Origin: Verrucomicrobiia bacterium
Lineage (GTDB): Bacteria; Verrucomicrobiota; Verrucomicrobiia; Limisphaerales; JAUIHU01
Direction of reading: 5' to 3'
Assembly: GCA_030432175.1 (NCBI GenBank)
Contig: JAUIHU010000382.1
Location: 1-5,143 of the forward strand
Length of the DNA: 5,143 nucleotides
The notes beneath the pieces were generated by a model, which did not search any database, was not told the origin of the DNA, and worked only from the letters and a program-made list of their open reading frames with translations. Positions within the stretch are counted from its first letter, which is position 1, and each line of letters begins with the position of its first letter. The position numbers and the translations under genes are program-made. This document shows, piece after piece, positions 1 through 5,143 of the stretch.

Positions 1-1
1 A

Positions 2-1072
2 CGGTATAACTTATTTCCCCTTCTATTTTTTCAGCGATCTGAAAACCCGGAATATAATTATTCTGCCGTTTTTCCTTTCTATGGAACCATGCAAAACCGG
101 CTGTTAAGAAAACGGATCCGCTTCATTCTTTTTCCGCTGTATGGTGAATCCGAGAAGAAAGACTTTGTGACATACAATTATCTTTATCCATTTTTTCATT
201 GGAGAAAAGGCCCAGCAACTGTGGGTTGGCAGGTCTGGCCACTCAGTGGATGGGAACGGCGAGAAACTCGAATCATCACTGACACCTGGGGGGACCAAGT
301 GACGGATCCCGGTTACCGGAAGTTTTCCTTGTTCTGGCCTCTATTTTTTCACAATGACCTGGACCTTGGATCCGACAACCCGGTTCGCGAACGCATTTTT
401 ATTCCTTTCTACAAAATAGAACGTTCTCCTTTGAGGGATTCTTACACTATTCCATGGCCTTTTTTCACATTTACTCATGATCGGGAAGACAACTATCGTG
501 AAGTTGGCGCTCCCTGGCCTTTAATTGTTCGAGCATGGGGCGAAGGGAAACAAACCACGCGGGTTTGGCCTTTTTTCAGCAAATCCAAAAGCCCTACACT
601 ACGTTCAGATTTTTATGCCTGGCCGATTTACAAATACAACGAAACCAATTCTGATCCACTACTGCGACAAAGAACCCGTATCCTGTTCTTTCTGTTTTCC
701 AATTTGAAAGAAACAAACATTCCCAAGGAAACCACCAGTCGAAGGGTGGATCTGTGGCCCCTTTTTCAATGGAGAAAAGAATTCGATGGACGCACACGAC
801 TCCAAATTCTTGCGCCAATCGAAATTTTCACACCAGAAAACCCCAGCATTGAAAGAAACTATTCGCATCTCTGGTCTATTTGGAAAAATGAGACCGGCGC
901 GGATCCATCCAATAACAGTCAATCATTCCTCTGGAACCTCTACCGGGAGCAGCAAACTCCCGAAGCAACCACCCGATCCGTGTTATTTGGCTTGATTCAA
1001 CGCGTCAAAACTGAAGAGAACATTGAATGGAAACTGCTTCACTTTTTAAAATTTGGTCAACCATCCAGGTAA
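2..1072 (+). CDS. Tandem WP-motif repeat protein, 5'-partial (function unknown)
   Basis: I do not recognise a named family. The reading frame is open from base 2, so the ATG at 89 is very probably internal: the 29 residues before it carry the same repeat (FPLL, FPFYG) as the rest. The 356 visible residues hold about 17 copies of a short motif, [WFYI]-P-[LFI]-[FYW], with its second residue near 6, 25, 45, 63, 80, 113, 135, 153, 173, 190, 208, 230, 253, 272, 292, 312 and 330. Spacing is mostly 17-23 residues. Between motifs lie polar, Arg/Glu/Asn-rich turns. The last copies degenerate (WSIW, WNLY, FGLI), as capping repeats often do. The aromatic strand and polar turn pattern suggests a beta-hairpin repeat fold, perhaps an outer-membrane or surface protein; this is inference. 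No catalytic motif is visible and the N-terminus, including any signal peptide, is outside the window. It ends with TAA, 125 bases before the DUF481 gene on the same strand. Confidence 0.85.
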   Translation, partial: RYNLFPLLFFQRSENPEYNYSAVFPFYGTMQNRLLRKRIRFILFPLYGESEKKDFVTYNYLYPFFHWRKGPATVGWQVWPLSGWERRETRIITDTWGDQVTDPGYRKFSLFWPLFFHNDLDLGSDNPVRERIFIPFYKIERSPLRDSYTIPWPFFTFTHDREDNYREVGAPWPLIVRAWGEGKQTTRVWPFFSKSKSPTLRSDFYAWPIYKYNETNSDPLLRQRTRILFFLFSNLKETNIPKETTSRRVDLWPLFQWRKEFDGRTRLQILAPIEIFTPENPSIERNYSHLWSIWKNETGADPSNNSQSFLWNLYREQQTPEATTRSVLFGLIQRVKTEENIEWKLLHFLKFGQPSR

Positions 1073-1115
1073 TCAAATGGTTTGAAAATTTTGGATTCGT
1101 TTCAAATTAATTTGA
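1073..1115. promoter_or_regulatory. Clustered TCAAA/TTTGA dyads, possible operator
   Basis: Immediately after the stop codon of the repeat-protein gene there are two dyads with the same half-site. One is TCAAA-3 nt-TTTGA at 1073-1085. The other is a perfect 14-base palindrome, TCAAATTAATTTGA, at 1102-1115. The inner half-sites also pair as TTTGAAA (1081-1087) and TTTCAAA (1100-1106), followed by a T-rich run. The arrangement sits about 85-125 bases upstream of the DUF481 start, a suitable place for a regulator site. It could equally be a weak AT-rich terminator for the upstream gene or chance in AT-rich DNA. Confidence 0.3.
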
Positions 1116-1153
1116 TTTTCTTTTTGTTCTGGCTAAGAAAATTAACGTGACGG

Positions 1154-1170
1154 CCCGATCCATCATCGGG
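1154..1170 (+). promoter_or_regulatory. Small leader hairpin upstream of DUF481 gene
   Basis: CCCGAT (1154-1159) and ATCGGG (1165-1170) form a perfect 6-bp stem with a 5-base loop, extendable by two G-T wobbles. It is not followed by a T-run, so it is not an intrinsic terminator. It ends 27 bases before the chosen ATG of the DUF481 gene and could lie in its 5' untranslated leader. If translation instead began at the GTG at 1147 the hairpin would be coding, which is one reason to prefer the later ATG. Function unknown. Confidence 0.3.
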
Positions 1171-1197
1171 TTAAGGATCGAATCGTTAAGAAAAAAT

Positions 1198-2022
1198 ATG
1201 TATAAACAAAACCATCTAATGAATTGGACACGCAAGCAAAGCCTGATTTTGGGAATTGCTGGAATCATTGTCGGAACTACAGCGCTGGTTCCAAGCGCGG
1301 TGGCACAGGAAGCTGACGCTGAAGGGGAATCATCAGACGTCTCGGAAGTCGAACCTGAAAAGGAAAAGAAAAAATCTCTTTGGAAACGCAGCGCAGGTCT
1401 CGGTTTTACAATGACTCAAGGCAACGTTGACTCTGTGCTTGGAACAGCAAGTCTGAGAGCGGACCGCAAAGACAAAAAGCACGAGTTGAATCTGGGCGCC
1501 GACTTTACGTACGGTGAGGTAGATGATCAGAAACAGACTGAAACTTACCGTGGATTTTCTCAGTACAACTACTTGTTTGAAGAACGATTCTACGGTGGTG
1601 TCAAAGCGGATGCATTCAAAGACGCAATCGCTGAAATCGACTATCGTTTTACCTTGGCTCCTTTGCTCGGTTATTACTTCATCAAGAACGACACTTCCAC
1701 ACTCGCCGGGGAAGCTGGTCCAGCATTCATTTATGAACGGCAGGGAGATAATTCCACAGGATATATGACTTTGCGTTTAGCAGAAAGATTTGAACATCAG
1801 TTCAATGAGCGTGTTCGCTTGTGGCAGTCTGTTGAATACTTGCCACAGGTGGACGATTACACAGAAAACTTTCTGATCAATGCTGAGGTTGGAATTGAAG
1901 CCAGTTTGACTGATCGTCTGAGTCTTCGAACTTTTGCACAGTACTTCTACGACAATCAGCCAGCTCCAGGCAGAAAAGAAGGTGACCTGCGATGGGTCAA
2001 TGCGCTTAATGTGTCCTTCTAA
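1198..2022 (+). CDS. DUF481 (YdiY-like) outer-membrane beta-barrel protein
   Basis: This is a 274-residue protein of the DUF481 family, annotated elsewhere as putative salt-induced outer membrane protein. The ATG at 1198 is preferred. The frame is open back to a GTG at 1147, but that would add 17 residues in front of the signal peptide. An ATG at 1219 (267 residues) is equally compatible, since neither ATG has a strong Shine-Dalgarno. A Lys/Arg n-region, a hydrophobic stretch (SLILGIAGIIVGTTALV) and an AVA-Q cleavage site near residue 36 form a clear signal peptide. An acidic then Lys-rich linker follows (about 37-59), then the barrel from about residue 62 to the end. The barrel shows alternating aromatic strands such as GFSQYNYLFEERFYGGVKAD, and AGEAGPAFIYE. 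The protein ends in Phe (NALNVSF), the usual signal for insertion by the BAM complex. No enzyme motif is seen and the physiological role of the family is poorly defined. An intrinsic terminator follows 54 bases after the stop. Confidence 0.9.
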   Translation: MYKQNHLMNWTRKQSLILGIAGIIVGTTALVPSAVAQEADAEGESSDVSEVEPEKEKKKSLWKRSAGLGFTMTQGNVDSVLGTASLRADRKDKKHELNLGADFTYGEVDDQKQTETYRGFSQYNYLFEERFYGGVKADAFKDAIAEIDYRFTLAPLLGYYFIKNDTSTLAGEAGPAFIYERQGDNSTGYMTLRLAERFEHQFNERVRLWQSVEYLPQVDDYTENFLINAEVGIEASLTDRLSLRTFAQYFYDNQPAPGRKEGDLRWVNALNVSF

Positions 2023-2075
2023 TTTTATTGTCAGGATTTATTTTTCTCAGTCCTAGAAATTTCCTGAAACTTTCG

Positions 2076-2108
2076 GCCTCTCTCTGGTAATCCAGCGAGA
2101 GGCTTTTT
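2076..2108 (+). terminator. Strong rho-independent terminator
   Basis: GCCTCTC (2076-2082) pairs with GAGAGGC (2097-2103). After a single T/C mismatch the inner CTGG (2084-2087) pairs with CCAG (2092-2095) around a TAAT loop. Five T residues follow directly (2104-2108), giving the classic plus-strand intrinsic terminator 54 bases past the DUF481 stop. It lies between convergent genes. Read on the minus strand the same stem is followed by CGAAAG rather than a T-run, so it would be a poor terminator for the opposing gene, which ends at 2139. Confidence 0.93.
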
Positions 2109-2138
2109 AGTTGGATTGAGGCGCCAGTTTTGAATGTT

Positions 2139-4190
2139 TTATTCGTCTAATCTGTACTCAATCTCGCGCAGCCTGAGATCCGCAAATTCAGCGCTGAACC
2201 GAAACTGGATGCCAGCATCACTCGAAGCACGAGCCCATAAACTGATTCGGTCCTCGATGGGCCTCAGTGGCGGAGATTGAAACGGAATCCACAATCCTTC
2301 CATAGCATATCGAGTTCCCCATTTTATTGTTACAGCATCGGGATTCTCCCCCTGGCCAGACTCATCCCAACCAACATTGACTTGTGAATTCAGCCCTGGA
2401 CCATAACTGCTCCTGATCCAACCCGTGAATATATAGCTCTGATGAGGATCTAATCCACTTGCTGTATAAACCCATCCTCCATCAATCGCTCCACCTACTT
2501 TACCAAACCTCCCACCATCATGGACCGTCAAAGCCCAGCATGGACGGTTCCCTTGAATAAATCTCTTTTCTTTGGAAAACTGAACTTGATTCACCAGAGA
2601 AAAAGACCTCCATGGAGCCACATAGGGTTCGGATTCTTCAAACGGCTGGATCAAATTTCTTGCGCTCAGTCTGGGGCCCCTCAATAAAGTGGCGGGATCT
2701 TCACATTCTTTCAGTGAAACTCGCCACCTCACTGGTTCAACATTCGACGTTGACTCCTCAAAGAGATCCTTTTCATAAGTCACAATTAAAGCATTCAAAG
2801 TCCCGGCAATTGGATGGTTTCTATTTTTTACCGCAGATTTCAAATGCAAATCATTGTCGTCATCGGGTCTCAAATAAGGGTTAAATCCGATATTCCCATC
2901 ACTCTCCAATCCCTTGATATTAACAAAATTCCCCAGAGTAAACTCATTCTCCAGAGTTCGCCAACTCACCCAATAACGGCCACCTTCATCCAAAGGTATT
3001 TCCTGTGGAGCAAACACCGCTCCAAATGCGCCCCACGACGCATCGCCTGTGTAATTTCCAATCCCAGATGCAATTTTGGTAAATCCGGTTTGAGGGCCAT
3101 TGGGAAATTTTTTATGAATTGATACAGCTACCTTCTGTCGATCAATCGGTGGTTGGGATCCTCCAACAGCGGCATACAATGCTACGCCAGCAAGCGACTT
3201 TCCCCTTGCTATAAAGCTTTGTGACCATTCAGGAGCAAAACCAGCAAAATCTCCAAACACCTTGCTGGATTTGATATTGTACGGAATCAACAGTCCATCC
3301 CCGTCTCCATCAACGGTTAACCAAATATTCTGGTTAATTTTTTGCCACTCTTTTTCGTCCAACCCCAAGCGCCAGCAGCCTGAATCATCCGCGGGATCCA
3401 ACTGCTCAGATAAGAAGGATTGCATCCCATGGGCCTCTTGCTGCGCAGTCAAACGCACTGCATAATACTCTCCGGGCTTCAAGGGAATCTCACCTGAATT
3501 CCATCCTGCTTGATAAGGTTGAAATTTAACTCCTCCTAAATCCACATTCCTCGCAATTTGAGATGGTCCTATTTGGGTCCAGGTTAATGGTTGGTTCATT
3601 GAATGGTTTAAATCATAAATCTCAACCCGAATATCCTGACCTTCAGGGCCAACTCCATCTATTCCATCATGGGCCAACTTAAATCCAACGTGAGTTACAG
3701 AAGTCCCTTGAGCCTGAAATATCTGAAAATAGGACTTGGCTGATGTCTCATCCCAACTGGATTCGTTTGTCATGGCATAATCCCATTTCATCTCCAGCCG
3801 AAGATCACGCATTCTCTCCGCTCGACGAATCGGGATACCTGTCCAAACAGCTGGCCGAACAGGTTCTTTATGGTTGAAGCCAAACACTGAATAGTACCCC
3901 GAAGCCCCCTGAAACTGCCACCAACCCTTTGGATGATCTTCAAATGATTTGAATGACCTAACCATTTGATTGGGTCCCGGCAAAGCTGAAACAATCCAGC
4001 TGCCTCCCAGCGCCTCAACTTTCTGAGGTAAACCACGATATATCCCAGGATAAACTACCTGAATTTTACCATCGAATTGAGAAACTCCACTCCAGTTCCG
4101 GATATCTGCTGACTGCGCGGACACCATGTTTGCCATCAGGAAAAATGGAATGGTGAATATCCTGAATAAGTTCTTTAGCCTGCAACTCAT
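2139..4190 (-). CDS. Large secreted beta-rich protein with duplicated module, unknown function
   Basis: I do not recognise the family. The ATG at 4190 gives 683 residues. The frame extends to a TTG at 4235, but the added 15 residues would bury the signal peptide. From 4190 the protein begins with a good signal peptide (MSCRLKNLFRIFTIPFFLMA) cleaved near VSA-QSA at residue 25, with no lipobox. After an aromatic N-terminal region (about 26-145) come two similar modules at about 153-249 and 322-412. Each opens with a Phe/Gly/Ser pattern (SYFQIFQAQGTSV, SQSFIARGKSL), has a central V-x-[IV]-x-[IV] strand and closes with EIPL (234-237 and 397-400) plus an aromatic strand. A DGDGDG loop at 294-299 matches the DxDxDG calcium-binding pattern. 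The C-terminal part (about 545-683) looks like a jelly-roll or carbohydrate-binding-type sandwich. No catalytic residues are obvious. Periplasmic, surface or secreted location is inferred. It is convergent with the DUF481 gene and preceded by a long non-coding gap, so probably monocistronic. Confidence 0.85.
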   Translation of the reverse strand: MSCRLKNLFRIFTIPFFLMANMVSAQSADIRNWSGVSQFDGKIQVVYPGIYRGLPQKVEALGGSWIVSALPGPNQMVRSFKSFEDHPKGWWQFQGASGYYSVFGFNHKEPVRPAVWTGIPIRRAERMRDLRLEMKWDYAMTNESSWDETSAKSYFQIFQAQGTSVTHVGFKLAHDGIDGVGPEGQDIRVEIYDLNHSMNQPLTWTQIGPSQIARNVDLGGVKFQPYQAGWNSGEIPLKPGEYYAVRLTAQQEAHGMQSFLSEQLDPADDSGCWRLGLDEKEWQKINQNIWLTVDGDGDGLLIPYNIKSSKVFGDFAGFAPEWSQSFIARGKSLAGVALYAAVGGSQPPIDRQKVAVSIHKKFPNGPQTGFTKIASGIGNYTGDASWGAFGAVFAPQEIPLDEGGRYWVSWRTLENEFTLGNFVNIKGLESDGNIGFNPYLRPDDDNDLHLKSAVKNRNHPIAGTLNALIVTYEKDLFEESTSNVEPVRWRVSLKECEDPATLLRGPRLSARNLIQPFEESEPYVAPWRSFSLVNQVQFSKEKRFIQGNRPCWALTVHDGGRFGKVGGAIDGGWVYTASGLDPHQSYIFTGWIRSSYGPGLNSQVNVGWDESGQGENPDAVTIKWGTRYAMEGLWIPFQSPPLRPIEDRISLWARASSDAGIQFRFSAEFADLRLREIEYRLDE

Positions 4191-4200
4191 AATATCAAAT

Positions 4201-4204
4201 ACCT
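4201..4204 (-). promoter_or_regulatory. Weak Shine-Dalgarno supporting the ATG at 4190
   Basis: On the minus strand AGGT lies 10 bases before the ATG at 4190, within ACAGGTATT. It is a short and slightly distant match, but together with the signal peptide starting there it favours this start over the upstream in-frame TTG at 4235. Confidence 0.35.
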
Positions 4205-4275
4205 GTAAACGCTGATTCAAACAACAACTCGACAATCATTGCGAAAAGTATGATTTTGATTCTGCATTCCGTTGA

Positions 4276-4285
4276 CATTGCAATG
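4276..4285. repeat. 10-base perfect palindrome upstream of secreted-protein gene
   Basis: CATTGCAATG is self-complementary and lies about 86-95 bases upstream of the ATG at 4190 of the minus-strand gene. Position and symmetry fit a regulator binding site, but a 10-base palindrome is expected several times in a window of this size, so this is weak. Confidence 0.25.
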
Positions 4286-4506
4286 CTTTACCTGTGCATG
4301 TCATTTGATTGAGAAGACAACATCACGCTCATTCTGCAAACCTTCCATTGCCTTGAAATCCAATCATAGATCAGACTGGACATGGATCTATCAAAGTGAT
4401 CCAGACAGTCAGCGATTGACTTTGCCGCCTTTGAATTCCGGATATAGATTTATACGTTTCCAATACACCAACTGATCATCGCCCATTCTTGATCAATAAC
4501 CTGAAA

Positions 4507-4534
4507 CAACTATTTCACTTTATTCCAATAGTTG
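4507..4534. repeat. 8-bp inverted repeat with 12-base loop
   Basis: CAACTATT (4507-4514) and AATAGTTG (4527-4534) are perfect complements separated by 12 bases. No T-run follows on the plus strand (GCCCTG) or on the minus strand (TTTCAG), so it does not read as an intrinsic terminator. It may be a stem in an RNA or chance. Confidence 0.3.
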
Positions 4535-4644
4535 GCCCTGAGCTTGCTACATTCGATTTGTCCATTGATCCTCGGACCAAAAGGTGGGGGCCTTAAGGTT
4601 CAGGACGTTCCTTGGAGCGTGTAATGGAATGCCCAATCCTACAT

Positions 4645-4715
4645 CCAATTAGCCGCTTCCTGATGCAGCCAGCTGTTGTCTTACGATTTCAGAGCCTTCA
4701 GTGAAGCGGCTATGG
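4645..4715. repeat. Long imperfect hairpin in the gene-free region
   Basis: TAGCCGCTTC (4650-4659) and GAAGCGGCTA (4703-4712) form a perfect 10-bp stem. It extends inward with CTGA (4660-4663) against TCAG (4698-4701) across a one-base bulge, and outward with CCA (4645-4647) against TGG (4713-4715) across a two-base bulge, for 17 pairs in all. The loop is 34 bases (4664-4697). It lies 65 bases past the stop of the cyclase gene. Neither strand shows a T-run after the stem, so it is not a standard terminator. It may be a 3'-UTR structure of the cyclase mRNA, a small RNA, or a copy of a dispersed palindromic element. Confidence 0.6.
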
Positions 4716-4780
4716 TGTTGTATCCAAAATAGTGTTTTACTACTTCTTATCAGCCGTTCTGTTTCGGTCAATACCTCTTT

Positions 4781-5143
4781 TCAATGTCCTGCCTTAATGC
4801 CTTGCAGCCAGTAAACTTGTCGCTCGCCAAATCCACGAAGTAATACTGAGCCTCTAGATTCAAGTTCGAAATCCGATCCTATAAATGTCGCAGTTTCCTG
4901 AGACAACTGTATCCGATCCGGAACACCTTGAGATTCCATCCGACTCGCCAGATTCACTGTCTCACCCCAGAGATCATAAGTAAATTTCCTCTTTCCAATA
5001 ATACCAGCGCTGACAGGTCCGGAATGAATCCCGACGCGCATTTTCAGGGGTAAATTGTTTTTCTCAGCAAAACGACGCAATTCTTTTTGAATATCCAAAG
5101 CAAATCGCGCCACTCGATAAGCATGATCTTCAGCAGGCAAGGG
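4781..5143 (-). CDS. Class III adenylate cyclase, C-terminal part of catalytic domain (5'-partial)
   Basis: The visible 120 residues are the C-terminal part of a class III nucleotide cyclase catalytic domain, which makes cyclic AMP from ATP. The frame is open to the window edge. The Leu at 5140 is coded by TTG and belongs to the internal motif PLPAEDHA, so it is not a start. Family hallmarks follow in order: VGIHSGPVSAGIIG (about residues 37-50) and YDLWGETVNLASRMES (about 56-71). Asp57 matches the adenine-selecting position, Asn64 and Arg68 the transition-state residues of the family, so adenylate rather than guanylate cyclase is favoured. The metal-binding Asp pair and the substrate Lys lie upstream, outside the window. 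The domain closes with the usual GFGERQVYWLQG stretch and only about five more residues, so nothing follows the cyclase domain. Such enzymes usually carry N-terminal sensor or membrane domains, not visible here. TGA stop; no clear terminator directly after. Confidence 0.93.
   Translation of the reverse strand, partial: PLPAEDHAYRVARFALDIQKELRRFAEKNNLPLKMRVGIHSGPVSAGIIGKRKFTYDLWGETVNLASRMESQGVPDRIQLSQETATFIGSDFELESRGSVLLRGFGERQVYWLQGIKAGH

Larger units (their letters stand above)
4236..4780. other. Long gene-free region with inverted repeats
   Basis: No convincing coding region was found on either strand. The one short open frame (4272-4475, plus) has a composition unlike the neighbours, rich in Cys, Ser and Thr, and no recognisable pattern. 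The stretch should contain the promoter of the secreted-protein gene and the 3' end of the cyclase transcript. Inverted repeats seen here are a 10-base palindrome at 4276-4285, a 7-bp stem at 4366-4372/4385-4391, an 8-bp stem at 4507-4514/4527-4534 and the long hairpin at 4645-4715. No decayed gene or mobile-element end was identified. A small RNA gene is possible but unproven. Confidence 0.6.

Noticed and set aside
1081..1130. TTTGAAA/TTTCAAA stem followed by T-rich DNA as a terminator of the repeat-protein gene
   Set aside because: The stem is only 7 bp and almost all A-T with a 12-base loop, and the T-rich stretch is interrupted; too weak to call.
1112..1139. Possible sigma-70 promoter (TTGATT, 16 bases, TAAGAA) before the DUF481 gene
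   Set aside because: The -10 element matches the consensus poorly and AT-rich spacers give such pairs readily.
1147..1197. GTG at 1147 as start of the DUF481 gene
   Set aside because: It would put 17 extra residues before the signal peptide and place the leader hairpin inside the coding region; the ATG at 1198 or 1219 is more natural.
4191..4235. TTG at 4235 as start of the secreted-protein gene
   Set aside because: The extra 15 residues precede a complete signal peptide that begins at the ATG at 4190, which also has a weak AGGT ahead of it.
4171..4250. TTGAAT-17-TGATAT promoter-like pair on the minus strand before the secreted-protein gene
   Set aside because: The -10 element would end two bases before the ATG, leaving no room for a normal transcript start and ribosome site.
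4366..4391. ATAGATC / GATCTAT 7-bp inverted repeat with 12-base loop
   Set aside because: Short, AT-rich and without a T-run; not distinguishable from chance.
4272..4475. 67-residue plus-strand open frame in the intergenic region
   Set aside because: No ribosome binding site, no recognisable pattern and a composition unlike the neighbouring genes; short open frames of this size are expected by chance.
1..5143. GATC and GGATCC appear somewhat often
   Set aside because: A count by eye gives roughly 35 GATC against about 20 expected and about 6 GGATCC against 1-2; this is mild, error-prone and has no positional pattern. A whole-genome count would be needed.

Overview
The window reads as Gram-negative bacterial chromosome of moderate GC, mid-40s percent judged by eye. 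It holds four protein genes, of which the two outer ones run off the window edges. Two exported proteins have signal peptides, and one is a clear outer-membrane beta-barrel of the DUF481 (YdiY-like) family. The style of the DUF481 protein and the presence of large orphan secreted beta-proteins suggest the PVC group (Verrucomicrobiota-like). This is a guess from sequence flavour; there is no rRNA or marker gene to confirm it.

Layout: positions 2-1072 (+) are the 3' part of a repeat protein built from about 17 copies of a roughly 20-residue unit centred on a [WFYI]-P-[LFI]-[FYW] motif; its start lies upstream of the window. A short spacer with clustered TCAAA/TTTGA dyads and a small leader hairpin leads to the DUF481 outer-membrane protein (1198-2022, +). 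That gene ends at a strong intrinsic terminator (2076-2108). A large secreted protein of unrecognised family, with an internally duplicated beta-rich module, runs convergently (2139-4190, -). A gene-free stretch of about 590 bases follows (4191-4780), holding several inverted repeats; the best is a long imperfect hairpin at 4645-4715. The last gene (4781-5143, -) is the C-terminal part of a class III adenylate cyclase catalytic domain, truncated by the window edge.

How they fit together: the two plus-strand genes may both act at the cell envelope, and the large minus-strand protein is exported. The cyclase is a signalling enzyme with no visible functional tie to them. No mobile element, CRISPR array, tRNA or rRNA was seen. 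The most novel material is the WP-motif repeat protein and the orphan secreted protein; no multi-gene system is evident.
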